From positions 45,759,882 through 45,823,881 of the forward strand of contig OX578280.1 in assembly GCA_951217055.1 (NCBI GenBank): a DNA stretch of 64,000 bases. The letters are read 5' to 3'. Positions within the stretch are counted from its first letter, which is position 1. Each line of letters opens with the position of its first letter. Positions 32,001-43,710 of the stretch are shown here, one piece after another. Under the pieces are notes generated by a model. The model was not told where the DNA came from. It saw only the letters and a list, made by a program, of their open reading frames with translations, and made no database searches. The stretch comes from Gerris lacustris. Its lineage: Eukaryota; Arthropoda; Insecta; Hemiptera; Gerridae. The position numbers and the translations under genes were made by a program.

Positions 32001-35000
32001 TCTAGACAAAACTATTCACTAAGTACAACCTCCTACCTCTTCCTAACCTCCTGTTACGAGTATAACGCTTTTTGGTGTCGTTTTTTATGTAACGCTTTTC
32101 GAGTTTATATGCCAAAGTCAAGACATGAAAATGTCAAAATAAGAGGGGAGTAACAATATAAAGAAGGTGAACGGAATGTTCTTCTTTAAACTGTTACTCC
32201 CCCTATAAAAACAGAAGTGTGATTCCTTTGTCCCAAAGTACATTGGACTAAACATCCCTTTGTCTTAATAGTTGTTTAGTCAGTCATTTATATTCAAATA
32301 AAGAACAGGGGAGTAACAATCTAAAGAAGTACCTCCATATCTTCATCTTATTTATTGCTACTTAAACTTACAAGTGTATTAATACTCACTCTCTAAGCCA
32401 CTCTGATTGTACAACTGCATCGATATCATATCTTAAATTGACATTAGGTTCCAGCATATGGAATATCAAAGTTTTAACTTCTACTGACACGGCCATCAGC
32501 ACAGCATCCCTGCAAATTAGGTAAAGATTTATAAAACACATTGAAAACACCTTAAGTTTACTTGTTCCAATGGTGGATGGATTATAAGGTGTAAATTAAT
32601 TAAAATGAATTCCTCCATTTTCCCTTGAGACGTTTTGACCTTTGTTAAGGCCATCCTCAGTCTTTATTTCTGAATTCATAATTATGATTAAAAGTTTTAC
32701 ATGATATATTAGACACCATGTGAAAGAATAATTGCTAATTAACTGATTTGATTTTATGAATTCAGAAATAAAGACTGAGGATGGCCTTAACAAGGGTCCA
32801 AATGTTTCAAGGGAAAATGGAGTAATTCGTTTTAATTAATTTACACCTTATAATCCATCCACCATAGGAACAAGTAAAGATTTATTTATTTTCTTTATTA
32901 TACTGACTCACTTGAAGTACAAATGTACCCATAAGTCAATTGTTTTCTTTGGTCGCATTTACTCCCTCTCTTCGCATTATCTTTATTAATATAGGCAAAT
33001 AAAAACAAAAAAATGCTAATTTAATTCTTATTTGACTTCGACTTATTTGAACTTACTGTAATTGACAAAATAAATTATTCAAATTAAAAAAATAGGAGTA
33101 CATATGTAAATATGTATAATTAATTAATAAAGGTATATTAATTAATAATATTTAAAATATTCTTTTGCAAATCTGAATTTTCATAAGCTGAGGTTTGTCT
33201 GTATATTGAGAAGACAATGTACCTGTATTTGTATCTGTGAGTGGATTGTAATTCATAGAGTCTTCCAGTGTCTGTAAGATCGAAGGGTAGTTTCTTGTTA
33301 AGCATGGCAAATAGAACACAGCCAAGAGACCAGACATCTGACAGTTTAGGATTATAAGGTATACCCTTAATAACTTCAGGAGCAGCATACTGTTGTGATC
33401 CACAGAACGTTTCACTTAACACTAAGTCACCTATATCACATTGAATACTTAATTATAAACACCATCTTTATTTTTACTCCATTATAGGACTGATAATGTA
33501 TGACATAATTAATAAGTAATTATTAATAATCATTCTGAAAAGTCCCTTAATGCAACCCATAAGGGATTGACAAGATGTTTGTTTTATGATAATGTAGTCG
33601 TTTAAAAAAGTTGATTTAAAAATTTACCTTATTAAATATATCCAAGCTTACCAATGGTAAAGCAAGCCATGTGATCGTTCTGAAATCCGTTTCAGACATA
33701 GGGGAACATTATTGGTCCCATGTCCACAATTTTTTACAATCCAACATGACTAAAAAATTACTCGTCTGATTTTAATGTAATTTGGGTTGTTGGTCTCTTA
33801 TAAGGCTTACTCATTGGAGTTTTTTTTTATTAACACCTACATCTTTTGATTTAGGTTATTAATTATTTTTAAAATTTGGATGGCATGTTGATAATATAAT
33901 AATCTACAAATGGTTCCATTTAATTTCAATCATTTACGCTCATTTAATTTTGCGGTATTTTCTTTACTTTAGCACTCCCCCTATATCCCTTTGTGTTAAT
34001 AATTATTTAGACAAAGGAACATAATATACGGAGTAGCATAATATTCTTAGTCTAAATAACTACTAAGACAAAGGGATATTTATTTCGATGTACCTTGGGA
34101 CAAAGGAATATCACACTTGTGTATATAATTGAGATCATATCCCTTAGCCTAATCAACTATTAAGATAAAGGAATATTAAATATAAAACTGTCCCAGGAGT
34201 CTTAATGTCTTAAGAAGACAAAGGCACAAACCTTTGAGACTTCTATAGGGTAGAATATTGTTAGGAACCAAGGGGGGTGCTAAAGTAAAAGGTGCCAATT
34301 TTGCTAAATTGATACTATTATTTAGGAATTTTTTTTTTACAGATTTAGAAAAGAGTAGGGGAATTAAAAAGGTAAATGTAAGGAAGCAATTTGCCACACA
34401 ATTTTTATTTTTTAAATTTTCCCTTATAAACTACTTTTTTTCTTTTTTTTTTTAAACTGATCCTTGATATTTATTAAAATCAATATTCCATAGTTACTGC
34501 ATAGCATAGTTTACCATCATCATTAATAGCGCTGCGAGCAAAGCCAAAGTCTCCTAGTTTAACATTCATATTGATGGAGAGGAATACGTTCTCTAGTTTT
34601 ATATCCCTGTGAACAATGTCCATGACATGAAGGTAGCATAAAGCCTGTGCTAGCTGGTGGAACCATAATTTGGCATGTTTTTCTGTCAGCTCTCCCATCC
34701 TGATAAGATAGGCCAAGGCGTCCCCGGCTTCCGCCATCCTCATGAAGATGAAACATCTGAGTGATAACAGAACAATGAAAGTTATATGGAGTCCGAAAAA
34801 TTCTCTAATATGAGAATTAGACATTTACCACCAGTATTTTAGTGTATTTTCTATCTACAGTGTTTCCCACAAAAGAATACTGGATAGGAAAAAATTGATT
34901 TTTTAGGGAGTTTTAAGAAAATCATTCTTAAATGTTTATTATCTAACATCGGTTGAAAAGTTATTTTGACAAAGGAATATTAACCTTGAGGCAATAAAAA

Positions 35001-37276
35001 GATAAAAGGTTTTAACCCACATCAGAGACGGAACTAGACCTGCTGAGGCCCGCGTGCAAGGTTTTTTTTGAGGCCCCCCACCCCCCTCCTCTCCAAGATG
35101 ACCAAATATTTTTGTTGCCTCATTTTTCAGGATACACGTAAGATTTGTAATAAATTGCAACAAAAAACATTATTTTATGATAAAAAAAAAAAATTAATTG
35201 AACATAAATGGATGGTTGTATTTAAATGGACAACATTTTAGAATATTTTAATCAAAATCATCGGAATCGTTTTCGAGAAATACTTTTTTCACTTTTTTTC
35301 ATAGTTTTTAAGGATTAGCGCCCCCAAATTTGAAGGTAAAATTAATTTCTCCTCAGGGTATGATTTTTCTGAGGCTCCAGGTGTCTGCACAGACAGACGA
35401 CAGACATTTTTAGTAACTACTTTTTTGGACTCTGGGGCCCTCAAAACGTGTAAATCCATCAAAATTGAATTTTCGCGACATTACAATACATTCTCTTTAT
35501 ATGGAAAGTAAAAAGAGCAAAAAAGTTACGAAAATGAGCAAAAAAGTTGCCCTTAATGGTACTTTTTTTCATTAGCATACCCCTATATCCCTTTTTGTTT
35601 ATAGTTAGTAGACAAAGGAACATTATACAGAGTAGCATATATTCTTAGTCTAAATTACTGTTAAGACGAAGGGATATTTATTCTAATGTACATTGGGACA
35701 AAGGAATATCACACTTGTGTATATAATTGTGATCATATCCCTTAGTCTAATCAACTATTAAGATAAAGGAATATTAAATATAGAACTTCCCCAGAAGTCT
35801 CAATGTCTTGGGGAGACGCACACACAAACCTTTTTGACTTTTGTAGGGCAGACTATTGTTTAGAACCAAGGGGGTGCTAAAGTAAAAAAGAGCCCTTGTA
35901 ATTAATACAAAAGAATGGATTTCGAGTTTATGGCTCAAAATAAGAACTCTTTATTTTACATTTTTTTCTTAGATCCATTATTTTAGCTGTTAGACTCGAG
36001 TTGAATACTCATATTTTTAAACTTTAGTTCTTGGAGAAAAAATGCCAAGAATAAAAAGTTCTTATTTTAAGCCATAGAATCTAACTTAAGCCTTAAAAAT
36101 ATGTCTTCTATTAACTTTTTCATATTTTAAGTACTGCTGCACAGCATTTTAGCGCTCAAAGTGCTTAGCATTTTTTCTGTAAGCGCATTTTAAGTTAACA
36201 TAGAACCCAGCAAACCGCGTCTTTCTTCCTGCAGTAGATTCCGGAGATATTGAGTGGATCGTGTTAGGTCCTGTGTAGGCATATTTTACAAGTTAAAAAT
36301 TTATAATTAATTTAAAAACTTACTAAAGATAGTTACATTTTGATGAAACATATGCATGATAATACAAAACATTAACAGTTTTTTAATAAAATTATTCTTT
36401 ATTTTTTTATTACTTTATTTTTATTTTATTATTTTTTATAACTGGCCGAGCGGAAGTGAGGCCCCCCTTACCCCGAGGCCCGTGTGCGGCCGACCTCATG
36501 CACACGGCTAGTTCCGGCACTGACCCACATGGTTTTCTGAAATTAATTTACAATATTTTTCCATTCCTGTGCAAGAGTCAACATGGATTACAACATGTTA
36601 AAAGTCAAGAGTGTTTCAGGCTGTTTTGAGGATGCAACATATTACATCATAGATTTAAACCTGCACTCATTTACTTGGTTACTCACCCAAAATTACTTTA
36701 TGTGCAAATCCCCTTGTCTTAACTGTTAATTCTAAGCGATATTATCACCTTTACATACACAAGTGTGATGTTCCTTTGCCCCAAAGTTCTTTGGCTTTAT
36801 ATCCCTTTAAATCCCCCTAAACAGTAAACAAATATAGTGTGGGTAACCAATTAAATCTTTGCTACAAGGCACCTAATTTACTTGGTTTCCCACCAATGGG
36901 TGGGGGGTAACCAAGTAAATTAGTACCTTTAAACCTATGCCTTTTCACTTTTAAAATAATAATTAATGATAATCTATTGTAATAGAACAGGATCTTACTT
37001 GTTATTACGCATGAATATACTGTGTACGTGAATTATATTAGGATGTTTAAGTTTCAACAGTATGTTGAGTTCTCTTGGCAGGAATTTCTTTACAAATTCT
37101 TGAGGTACCTCAGCTTGATTTATAAATTTACAAGCCAAACGGACATTTGCCTTATCAGGTCTGATATTGGCCACAGTATATACTTTAGCGTATGCTCCTT
37201 CGCCTAGAAGTCCCTCGAACTTGTATCCTTTGCGTAGGACAACATTTAAATCAGATGATGTTAAAGAACCAAGCAT
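26082..37276 (-). CDS. TSSK-type (testis-specific) Ser/Thr protein kinase, six exons
   Basis: Exons: 36999-37276, 34515-34756, 33223-33421, 32390-32509, 30490-30594, 26082-26361; phases agree, giving 407 residues from the ATG at 37276 ([11 protein letters not shown]). The kinase domain covers about 20-285: GEGAYAKV loop, Lys in LACKF, Glu in LPRELNIL, catalytic [15 protein letters not shown], activation segment [22 protein letters not shown], and C-lobe end [17 protein letters not shown]. The set FLPRE, TFCGS..YAAPEV, IPYNPK and EL..THRYKYR is that of TSSK1-4, kinases of post-meiotic male germ cells. All catalytic residues are present. The C-terminal 120 residues are not recognised; they are charged and include a Gly8-Val-Gly3-Ala4 run. 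Exon 5 has two GTAAGC donors 14 bp apart; only the downstream one keeps the long frame. Introns carry many transposons. Male-germline expression is inference from the family. Confidence 0.9.
26750..26940. mobile_element. GGCACT-family TIR element, truncated (copy b1)
   Basis: Starts GGCACTTCTTTAGATTGTTA, with two more copies of the arm, one inverted, within 120 bp, then the family core CAAAGTACATTGGACTAAAC and CCCTTTGTCTTAATAG. The right end is not found. It lies in the last intron of the kinase gene. Confidence 0.65.
27695..28435. mobile_element. Penelope-like element remnant with inverted terminal arms and 14-bp TSD
   Basis: Arms of about 290 bp at roughly 27698-27985 and 28123-28411 are inverted copies (right arm starts near CACCGACAAAGGCGACACCT and ends ACCGGAAAACCAAGCTG), around a loop of about 140 bp. 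A 14-bp direct repeat TTAAAATTATTATA flanks the whole (27681-27694, 28436-28449), a target duplication typical of target-primed insertion. Both arms carry CTGAAGATGCTTCC..GGAAGCGAAACGTC. Inverted pseudo-LTRs, this motif and the conceptual YNLRSRK peptide fit Penelope-like elements; no reverse transcriptase remains. The 212-aa minus frame across it is element-derived. In the last intron of the kinase. Confidence 0.6.
28317..28350 (+). ncRNA. Hammerhead-ribozyme-like motif in the Penelope-like arm
   Basis: CTGAAGA, a possible stem GCTTCC/GGAAGC, then GAAAC and GTC follow in the order of a type I hammerhead core (CUGANGA, stem II, GAAA, stem III, cleavage at UH). Stem III would be only AC/GU without a loop, as in dimer-forming Penelope hammerheads, and one U would bulge before stem II. 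Stem I pairing is weak. The inverted copy is at 27747-27780. Candidate only. Confidence 0.35.
28514..29340 (-). pseudogene. Decayed hAT-family transposase
   Basis: Read on the minus strand, fragments in family order are visible in several frames: [18 protein letters not shown] and [14 protein letters not shown] (RNase-H-like part), [25 protein letters not shown], and at the end [20 protein letters not shown], the hAT dimerisation motif. Stops and frameshifts separate them, so it is dead. Ends were not defined. In the kinase intron, just right of the Penelope-like insertion. Confidence 0.8.
30655..30800 (+). repeat. SINE-like repeat of the CACAACAGCC family, two partial units
   Basis: CCGTGGGACAACAACCTGTG, GAGCCTGCTACAGGGCTT and a second GGGCCTGCCACAGGGCAAAT follow the family pattern seen at 43588 and 45548. 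It lies about 60 bp upstream of kinase exon 5 in its intron. Confidence 0.5.
30930..31290. repeat. Dispersed repeat with GGGGGCTCTGCCC end
   Basis: TACTAGGGGGCTCTGCCC followed by CTCGCTTCGCTCGTC, then ACACGTTTTGAGGTCCTTCG and CCTGTCGTCTGTACTGAC. The second part matches, inverted, 35330-35470 inside the hAT element and, more weakly, 48360-48495. A transposon family of unclear class with at least three copies. Confidence 0.5.
31398..32333. mobile_element. GGCACT-family TIR element carrying an internal insertion (copy b2)
   Basis: Left end GGCACTTCTTTATATTGCTA; right end, inverted, GGTACTTCTTTAGATTGTTA. Flanking octamers TCAATAAC and TCCATATC agree at six of eight positions. The core CAAAGTACATTGGACTAAAC is at about 32232. 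Between about 31440 and 32130 lies foreign sequence including a run of 15 G at 31854-31868 and two AACGCTTTTCGAGTTTAT copies (31515 and 32093). Confidence 0.6.
33954..34296. mobile_element. GGCACT-family TIR element with perfect 8-bp TSD (copy c1)
   Basis: The octamer AATTTTGC stands on both sides (33946-33953, 34297-34304). Ends are GGTATTTTCTTTACTTTAGC and, inverted, GGCACCTTTTACTTTAGCAC. The interior holds inverted family cores (ATCCCTTTGTGTTAATAA and CTACTAAGACAAAGGGATA). In a kinase intron. Confidence 0.75.
35023..36522. mobile_element. hAT-type element, 1.5 kb, perfect 8-bp TSD
   Basis: Ends CAGAGACGGAACTAG and inverted CAGTGCCGGAACTAG, followed by matching GAGGCCCG motifs, are flanked by ACCCACAT on both sides (35015-35022, 36523-36530). 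CAG..GGAACTAG ends with 8-bp duplication are diagnostic of hAT. No intact transposase; the interior has been invaded by a GGCACT-family element (35559-35894). It lies in the first intron of the kinase. Confidence 0.85.
35559..35894. mobile_element. GGCACT-family TIR element nested in the hAT element (copy c2)
   Basis: Left end GGTACTTTTTTTCATTAGCA, right end inverted GGCTCTTTTTTACTTTAGCA, interior nearly the same as copy c1 (CAAAGGAATATCACACTTGT, GATCATATCCCTTAG). Flanking octamers CCCTTAAT and CTTGTAAT match only partly. Confidence 0.6.
36662..36927. mobile_element. GGCACT-family TIR element with perfect 8-bp TSD (copy d)
   Basis: TTTAAACC flanks both sides (36654-36661, 36928-36935). Ends TGCACTCATTTACTTGGTTA and inverted GGTACTAATTTACTTGGTTA share the ATTTACTTGG variant. 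Right-hand hairpin ACTTGGTTTCCCACC/GGTAACCAAGT. It ends 71 bp before kinase exon 1 (low-coordinate side), inside the intron. Confidence 0.75.
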
Positions 37277-37527
37277 TACTTTAAATAGCTCTATTAATCC
37301 TAAATTTGAATAAAATTGTAAAAAAAAAACTTGTTCTTGATTCACTCAGGGCTTTATCTTGAACCTTGATAATACTTGAACTAACCCATATCTCGCAATT
37401 TTTTTAACACCTCCATTTTCTTAGATTTTTCTGGTAAAATATAAGATATCTTGACTAAACAGAATATTATGACATTGTTACAGTATGACAGCACGTGTCA
37501 AAATACACACTAATTTCATATCTTTTA

Positions 37528-38068
37528 AGGTAGCTACACACGCTCAAGCATACTTGCTCAATCGTGATTGTGCAAACATGCTTGAACATCTGTAGGATAG
37601 CTTTGTGCAAGCATTATGACTGTAAAAGTGGATTTAGGCATGATTGAAATTTCATGATGCATGCTTGTACAAGCTCTGCTTGCAGGTGATGGATTGAACG
37701 TGTGCACTAAGGTCATGCAAGCCTGTGCAAACCTGTCAGTCTTGGAGTTGAGTTTATGTTGTGTACGGTTTTTAAATCTGATCATATTTTATTCTTATCA
37801 TCACCATGAACGAAAAGAATGTTTGTAGTGAAGCAAAAAGTTTATTGGACGACTTTATTTGTGTATTACATAAATAATTACGATATTAATGGCGTGTAAA
37901 ATCAAAAGATTATCACGATAAGGGCAAATCGAGTGCGTATTTGTCGTCCGTCCTCGACATTTTGTGAAACACAAACTAGCGCTTGTGAAAGCATACTTGT
38001 AGTACTGTGTAGAGGTGATGCCAATTTGTGCATGCTTGACAAGTATGCTTGAGCGTATGTAGCCACCT
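37528..38068. mobile_element. PIF/Harbinger-like MITE, 541 bp
   Basis: Ends AGGTAGCTACACACGCTCAA and inverted AGGTGGCTACATACGCTCAA, then AGCATACTTG on both, flanked by TTA (37525-37527, 38069-38071). The interior repeats TGCTTG/CAAGCA units in both orientations. It lies about 250 bp upstream of the kinase start codon. Confidence 0.8.
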
Positions 38069-38628
38069 TTAGATAAAGCTTAAATTTTAAAAAACCACTG
38101 ATTATAATCTTAAGTTTTGGGTTGTGAACGGAAATAAAGAATAGAAGCTAAAATTATTTCATTATTATTTGGCTATATTTAGTGTTTAAGTAGTAGATCC
38201 CTTAGGTTGGAACAAGGAAAAATCACTTGCTTTTTTTTTATTAAAAAAAAAAGTTTTCAAACATAGTTATTAAAAGTAACATCCGCTGAAAAATATAACT
38301 AATAAAACTTAAATGCTTAAAGGAGACTAGAGATTACATTAATATTAAATTATAATTTTTTAAAAAATGTGCAAATTCTGTTGTTAATAAGATATATACT
38401 CTCGGGCACCTTTAACTTTAGTGGAACACTGCTTAAAAGAATAAAGGACTAGTTGTATGATTTTTTTTTAAATGTGAAATGACTGTGAATTTAAAAATGT
38501 ATAAATGTAGTACATTTAACTACCAACAAAACCATATAAGTTTCTTTCCTCTTCTATAGAGAATGGGAACCATAATTGAAGCGATAAATATGACCCCTAA
38601 ATTTTAAGACAGGAAAAGAGCCTACCTT

Positions 38629-38636
38629 TATCGATA
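38629..38636. promoter_or_regulatory. TATCGATA (DRE-like) site upstream of the kinase gene
   Basis: An exact palindromic TATCGATA. Beside it, on the minus strand, is a good donor-like GATAAAG|GTAGGC, so a 5' non-coding exon of the kinase could end near 38626. Kinase exon 1 has an acceptor-like ATTTAG at about 37302, which fits a spliced leader. Speculative. Confidence 0.3.
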
Positions 38637-40316
38637 CTGCCATGAAGTTGTTTGGGTGTGGTGAACTCGGAAATAACTGTCGATTAGTATTAAAGACAAA
38701 CAAACCCACAGACACTCTTCTATATATCGCAGGCCTATGTGTTTTTGCCGTATCTCTATCAGTTAAGCTTAGATTAAGCTAGAAACTTAGATTTAGTGTA
38801 CTTTTTGTTTATATTTTACACATTCTTTAACATTTTTTTCTTACTAATAGGGCAGCGAGAATAGTCAAATTTGGAACACTTATGACATTGGATATGCCAA
38901 TATGCCGGCCAAATTTATAGATTCCAGCTGCCCAATAAGTGTGTCAAAAATTTGTGTTCCTCGACAACTCATGTAGACAGAGTACTTGGTCTTGTTTTAA
39001 AAGTCAAGAGTGCAGTGGTCCATCAAGCTCAGAATAAAACTGTATTTCTGTATAATGAACAAACATACACACTTTTTTAGATGGATTACATGGCGTTAGA
39101 GTGTGATTCTATCAGCTGTAAAAAATGTATGATTGATACACGCAACTGGATAGACAGTGTATAATAGAAAGATTTTTTTTGAGTTAAGACAGACAGTCAA
39201 ATTCTTAAGGGAACCAAAAGTCTAAAAACTTGAGAACTACTTTTAGAAATGTTGATTAATATAAAACTAAAACAAGATTAAAGCAAGTTAAACTAAATTT
39301 TCAACATCACGACAAATAAACTACCAATTATGGTATAGAAAAAAAATCACTCCTTTAAAATGTATTTGTAATAATAATATTACAAGTCATATATTTATAC
39401 GTATTATATATAATAAAACGATAAAAAAAAGTTCAATAAGAAAAAAATATACATTATATCTTGCATTAAAAACTGAACTACGACAGCATAGTGCAGAACA
39501 TTAACATGGAATGTGAGGAAATTCAGCAAAAGATTAATCATCAAAATGCTGCAAATTTTAACCAAAAAAAAAAAAATTTAACATACATTACAATATTATT
39601 CCAAAAGTACAAAATATTTATGTTTTATATGCTTTCTAATGTTTTTTAATTTTTTTTGTTTAGAATATTACAAAAATACATTGTTTGAATATGACCAAAT
39701 ATTAATTATCGATTTTATTTTTACATTAAATTTTTTAAAACATTGAAATCTACTATCAAAGTCCAGTAATAATGTCAATGAAAAAAATCAAAATAAATAT
39801 CAAATATTAAAATATATCACAAGTTTCATTTTTTTTTTTTTTCATTTTTATTTTTTATTTTATTTTGTCTACACTTAGATTTTATTTTTAAAACTGTTGA
39901 TAGTAATAAGCAACTAAAAAGAAATAATGTTAAAACTAATAATAATTCCTTCTAAAATAACAATTAAAATGTAATAAATGTAGTGTTTTATTATGAAATT
40001 ACCATAATACATATATATATAAATAAATATGAAACTAGAAAATATGCGACTGAAAAAGAAAAGTATATAAATCACAGCTTTCAAACAAACAATTTACATT
40101 TTGGTTGTTTAACCATTTATTTTTATTTTATTAATTCTAAAATGTTCCAATAAATTAAATATAATAATCAGTATGACAATTTTACAGTGTATTTTTGTCT
40201 AGGGCATAATATGAAAAACATTGTTTGTCATCTATTTTCAACAGGTTTCTTGAAAATGACCCCTGCAGGTAGGCTCTTGGGATTTACTCAAACCGTAGCT
40301 AATTATCAACATATGA

Positions 40317-40440
40317 AGAGATATGGAGAATTTATCGATATATAAAGAGATATGGAGAATTTATCGATATATAAAAAGATATGGAGAATTTATCGATATA
40401 TGAAGAATTTATCGATATATGAAGAGATATATCAAGACAT
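40317..40440 (+). repeat. 29-bp tandem repeat containing TATCGATA
   Basis: Units of the form GATATGGAGAATTTATCGAT follow each other with TATCGATA at 40333, 40362, 40391 and 40410 (spacings 29, 29, 19). The last unit is shortened by 10 bp. Confidence 0.85.
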
Positions 40441-41868
40441 AACTAAATAATATGAATAACGTAAATATATTTCAATTCCTTCATAAATATAAATTCAAGG
40501 AGAGTTTAATAGACTTTTCTATGTAATATCTTGGAGAAAAATGTTTGGAATAGAATACTGATTTTAATCCATTTTCTTGTGACTTAATCTTTCAAGAATT
40601 GAAAATTACATTGAACAATTTCTTTATTTTTTTAATTTTAAACATTATACGACTCTCAGATTTTTTTTTCTTTAATCTGACTAATGAAACAACCCAACTA
40701 TTGACAGAAAAACTTTAATTGTGGAAATAAAAGTATTGGACTTTCTTTGAGTAAAAATTCTAGTAGGACACTTCATAAATTTACTTTTTTCTTTAATAAA
40801 TAAATCATTTGTTCAGTAAATTAATATTTAGTTATCAAATGTGTTATAAGGTTTACTTCTTAGACAAATTACTTGATAAAAGAAATAACTCTTATTTATT
40901 TATTTTTTTTTTTTAATTTTCTACTTCTGAAGGGGTTTGAACCCCGGTTTATGTTTATTTATTGAAAGATGGTTTCAGCCCCTACACACATCCACTCCCA
41001 CATCTGTATTATCAGGGGTAAATTGTTATTTTTTTGTGGCAATTAATTTATTTCCAAATCTATGACATATTAGCCACTTAATTCAATATAAGGGGATCAT
41101 TATCAAGGAACATGTTCAACACCTTTGTCGCTTTTGAACTCAGATATGTTTATGTTATGACATTAGGTCAAGAGAAAAGGATTTTGAATTTCACAGACAA
41201 AAAGACCCATGTTTTTTTATTTTTTCTTTTTGAACAATATCAATACTTTTATTGATCTTCCGATCTCAAAAAAGTATAAACTGCAAATATTTCTTCTATA
41301 AGTAAAAATACTATCTGATTACATAAGCTTATAAGAGCAGAAAAAAGCAATTAATTTGTGATTGGTTTAAAGTAAAACCAATCAAAGTTCTCTAAAAATA
41401 AATAATACAACTAATTGTTCAGCATATTAAAAGGCGAAAAAACCAACATAATAAACTGAACACTAATGATAACTTTAATAAACATAATTTTTTAAAAAAA
41501 TTATAAATAATAATGACCTCAAAAAATTAAAATTCCTTAATTAAAGAAAGAAAATAATTTGTTTTATAATGATTGTATACTATTGTCCATGATTGGTAAC
41601 TTAATATGTACATTTTAACAAATTAAAAAACTATTGTTTTCTACAATTTTTTATTTATAAGTTCAGATTCTAGTACAGCCAACACTGATTATATATATAT
41701 TTAACATTTAAATTTAGACGTAATACCCATACAGTGAAATATATTAGTTGATTAATCAAGGGGTCAAGGAATGTTTATTCCTATAATATAATCTAACCTG
41801 TAACAATTTTAATCAATAAAGACACTTGAATTATTATTGGCACACTATTAATGGCCATTATGTGCTAA

Positions 41869-41869
<1 letters not shown>

Positions 41870-41937
<68 letters not shown>
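41870..41937. repeat. (AT)n microsatellite
   Basis: About 34 uninterrupted AT units, followed by an (ATT) stretch. Confidence 0.95.
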
Positions 41938-41941
<4 letters not shown>

Positions 41942-42425
41942 TTATTATTTCTATTAAATTGTAAATATATATTTTTTTAAGATTAATCTTTAACTTTATT
42001 GTTTACAATATTATTGAGAGAGGAGGTTAATTTCTTTGGTAATCAAAGAAAATAATATCTAGAACTAGAGTTTGAATTTAGTACACATTCTTTTATCATT
42101 ATGCTGGAGTGAGTTTGCTTTAATAGCACTGACCATGTCGATCATGACAACTATTGTAATTAACAATGATTTGGTAAATCTCAGTTTGACAGGGGAGATT
42201 CCATAATCCACCTCAATTATATGACTTCTTTTGAACAGTTGTGGCGACGAGGGGGTGGCAGTTTATCAATATATGTCTGTGAAGGGAATGGGAGAAATCT
42301 TAGGAGCAGGAGAACTACTGGAGGAGCTTAAATCATTAATAAACCAAGATCTTCTCTCCTATGTAATTCATACTACAAGGTTGACGGGAAAAGATTGTAG
42401 TGGATTTTTTGGTCTCTTGGGAGTT

Positions 42426-42560
42426 GAAATTGAACCTAAACCTTCGATTGAACTTAAACCTAAACCTACAGATTGAACTTAAACCTAAACCTACAGATTG
42501 AACTTGAACCTATACCTTCAGAGTGAACCTGAACCTAAACCTTCAAGTTGAAACTGGAGC
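42426..42560 (+). repeat. Minisatellite, TTGAACTTAAACCTAAACCT units
   Basis: Four to five imperfect units of about 25-27 bp, each with GAACYTRAACCTA and a CTACAG or CTTCAG end. The short ORFs that cross it read as repeated LKPKP-like peptides and are by-products. Confidence 0.8.
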
Positions 42561-43587
42561 TTTGGATTCTAAACCCAAAGGTATACACTATGTAAGTGGG
42601 ACTATTGAGCTAAACCTACACACATCTACACATCTTGTTCAATACAGTGTGGAAGGGAATCAGCCTCTTCTCACATCCATTTATATGATAATAAGAGTAA
42701 ATAATGTCTTACCTATCAGGGATTTGAACCACAACCAGATGTCAGTGAATAACCTTGTTTTAAGCAAGAGTTTGAGAGTTTCCAATCCCCTTGTGGTGGG
42801 TTAGTAAAGGGTGTTTGATAATGGAAAAGGCAAAAAATACACAATATTGGCCTGTCCTCTCCACCTCTACTGCTAGTAGTTTCAAATTTGGGTAATAAAG
42901 TATTAAGAATCTCTTCTTAATGCTTTATTAGAGGTTATAAAACATATCTCAACACTTAAAGTATCATAGGAACCAATAATGGCATTATGGGACAATGTTA
43001 TTACACAATTTATTGATAATTGGCAATCATCAGGCAGACAAATTATGTCATCTGCCACTGTCAAACTGAGATTAGTCCATAGTTCTCTAGGAGTATATTC
43101 CAGGAGTTCAAGAGGCAAAAAAAATCCTTTTGGGATATAAAATAAGTACACTGCGTGGAACAGGGGGAAGACACCAAAAACTAAAATTAAGATACTAGAT
43201 ATTCGATGGTGTTGTGCCAAAAGGAAAAATCTGAATTTTGTATTTGAATTCTAAAACTTGAAAAGCTATAATGACAAATTATTAATATTTGAATGCCTTA
43301 TTTATATTTTTATTCCTTTAAAATATATTAGGATACCTAATTAATAAGTCAAAATAACCAAATTTATTTTATTAATTATAAATAAAAAAAAATTGTGATA
43401 TTAGTTGCAGATTGGCCCTTGTGGATTTATTCAGATTGGCCCTTTTGGCGCAACACCATCGATATATAATCTATTTTACATTTTCCTTTTTAAAATTTTG
43501 TAACTCAGATGTAAGTTATTGAAAGGCTAATTTTCTTTTAAAATTGATTTTTTGTGGTATGCACTGCATTTAATAAAAATAAATAAT

Positions 43588-43690
43588 CTTTGGCACAACA
43601 GCCCGTGATGGTCTTGGGTCTGCCAAAAGGCTTGTACAACTGTATAATGAGTAATGGATCACATGAGGTTGATGTTTTACTCCATCAGCT
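43588..43690 (+). repeat. SINE-like repeat of the CACAACAGCC family
   Basis: TTTGGCACAACAGCCCGTGA, GGTCTTGGGTCTGCCAAAAG, then CTTGTACAACTG and GATCACATGAGG. The pattern matches 45548 and 52453. Confidence 0.55.
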
Positions 43691-43710
43691 ATATAAACCT
43701 TAGTATTGGC

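Noticed and set aside
38620..38655. Coding first exon of the kinase (ATGGCAGTATCG frame)
   Set aside because: Joining it to the acceptor at about 37302 puts a stop after one codon; at best a non-coding leader exon.
42231..42804. Plus-strand 81-aa and 93-aa frames
   Set aside because: They cross the minisatellite at 42426-42560 and a SINE-like piece, with no domain or splice sites.
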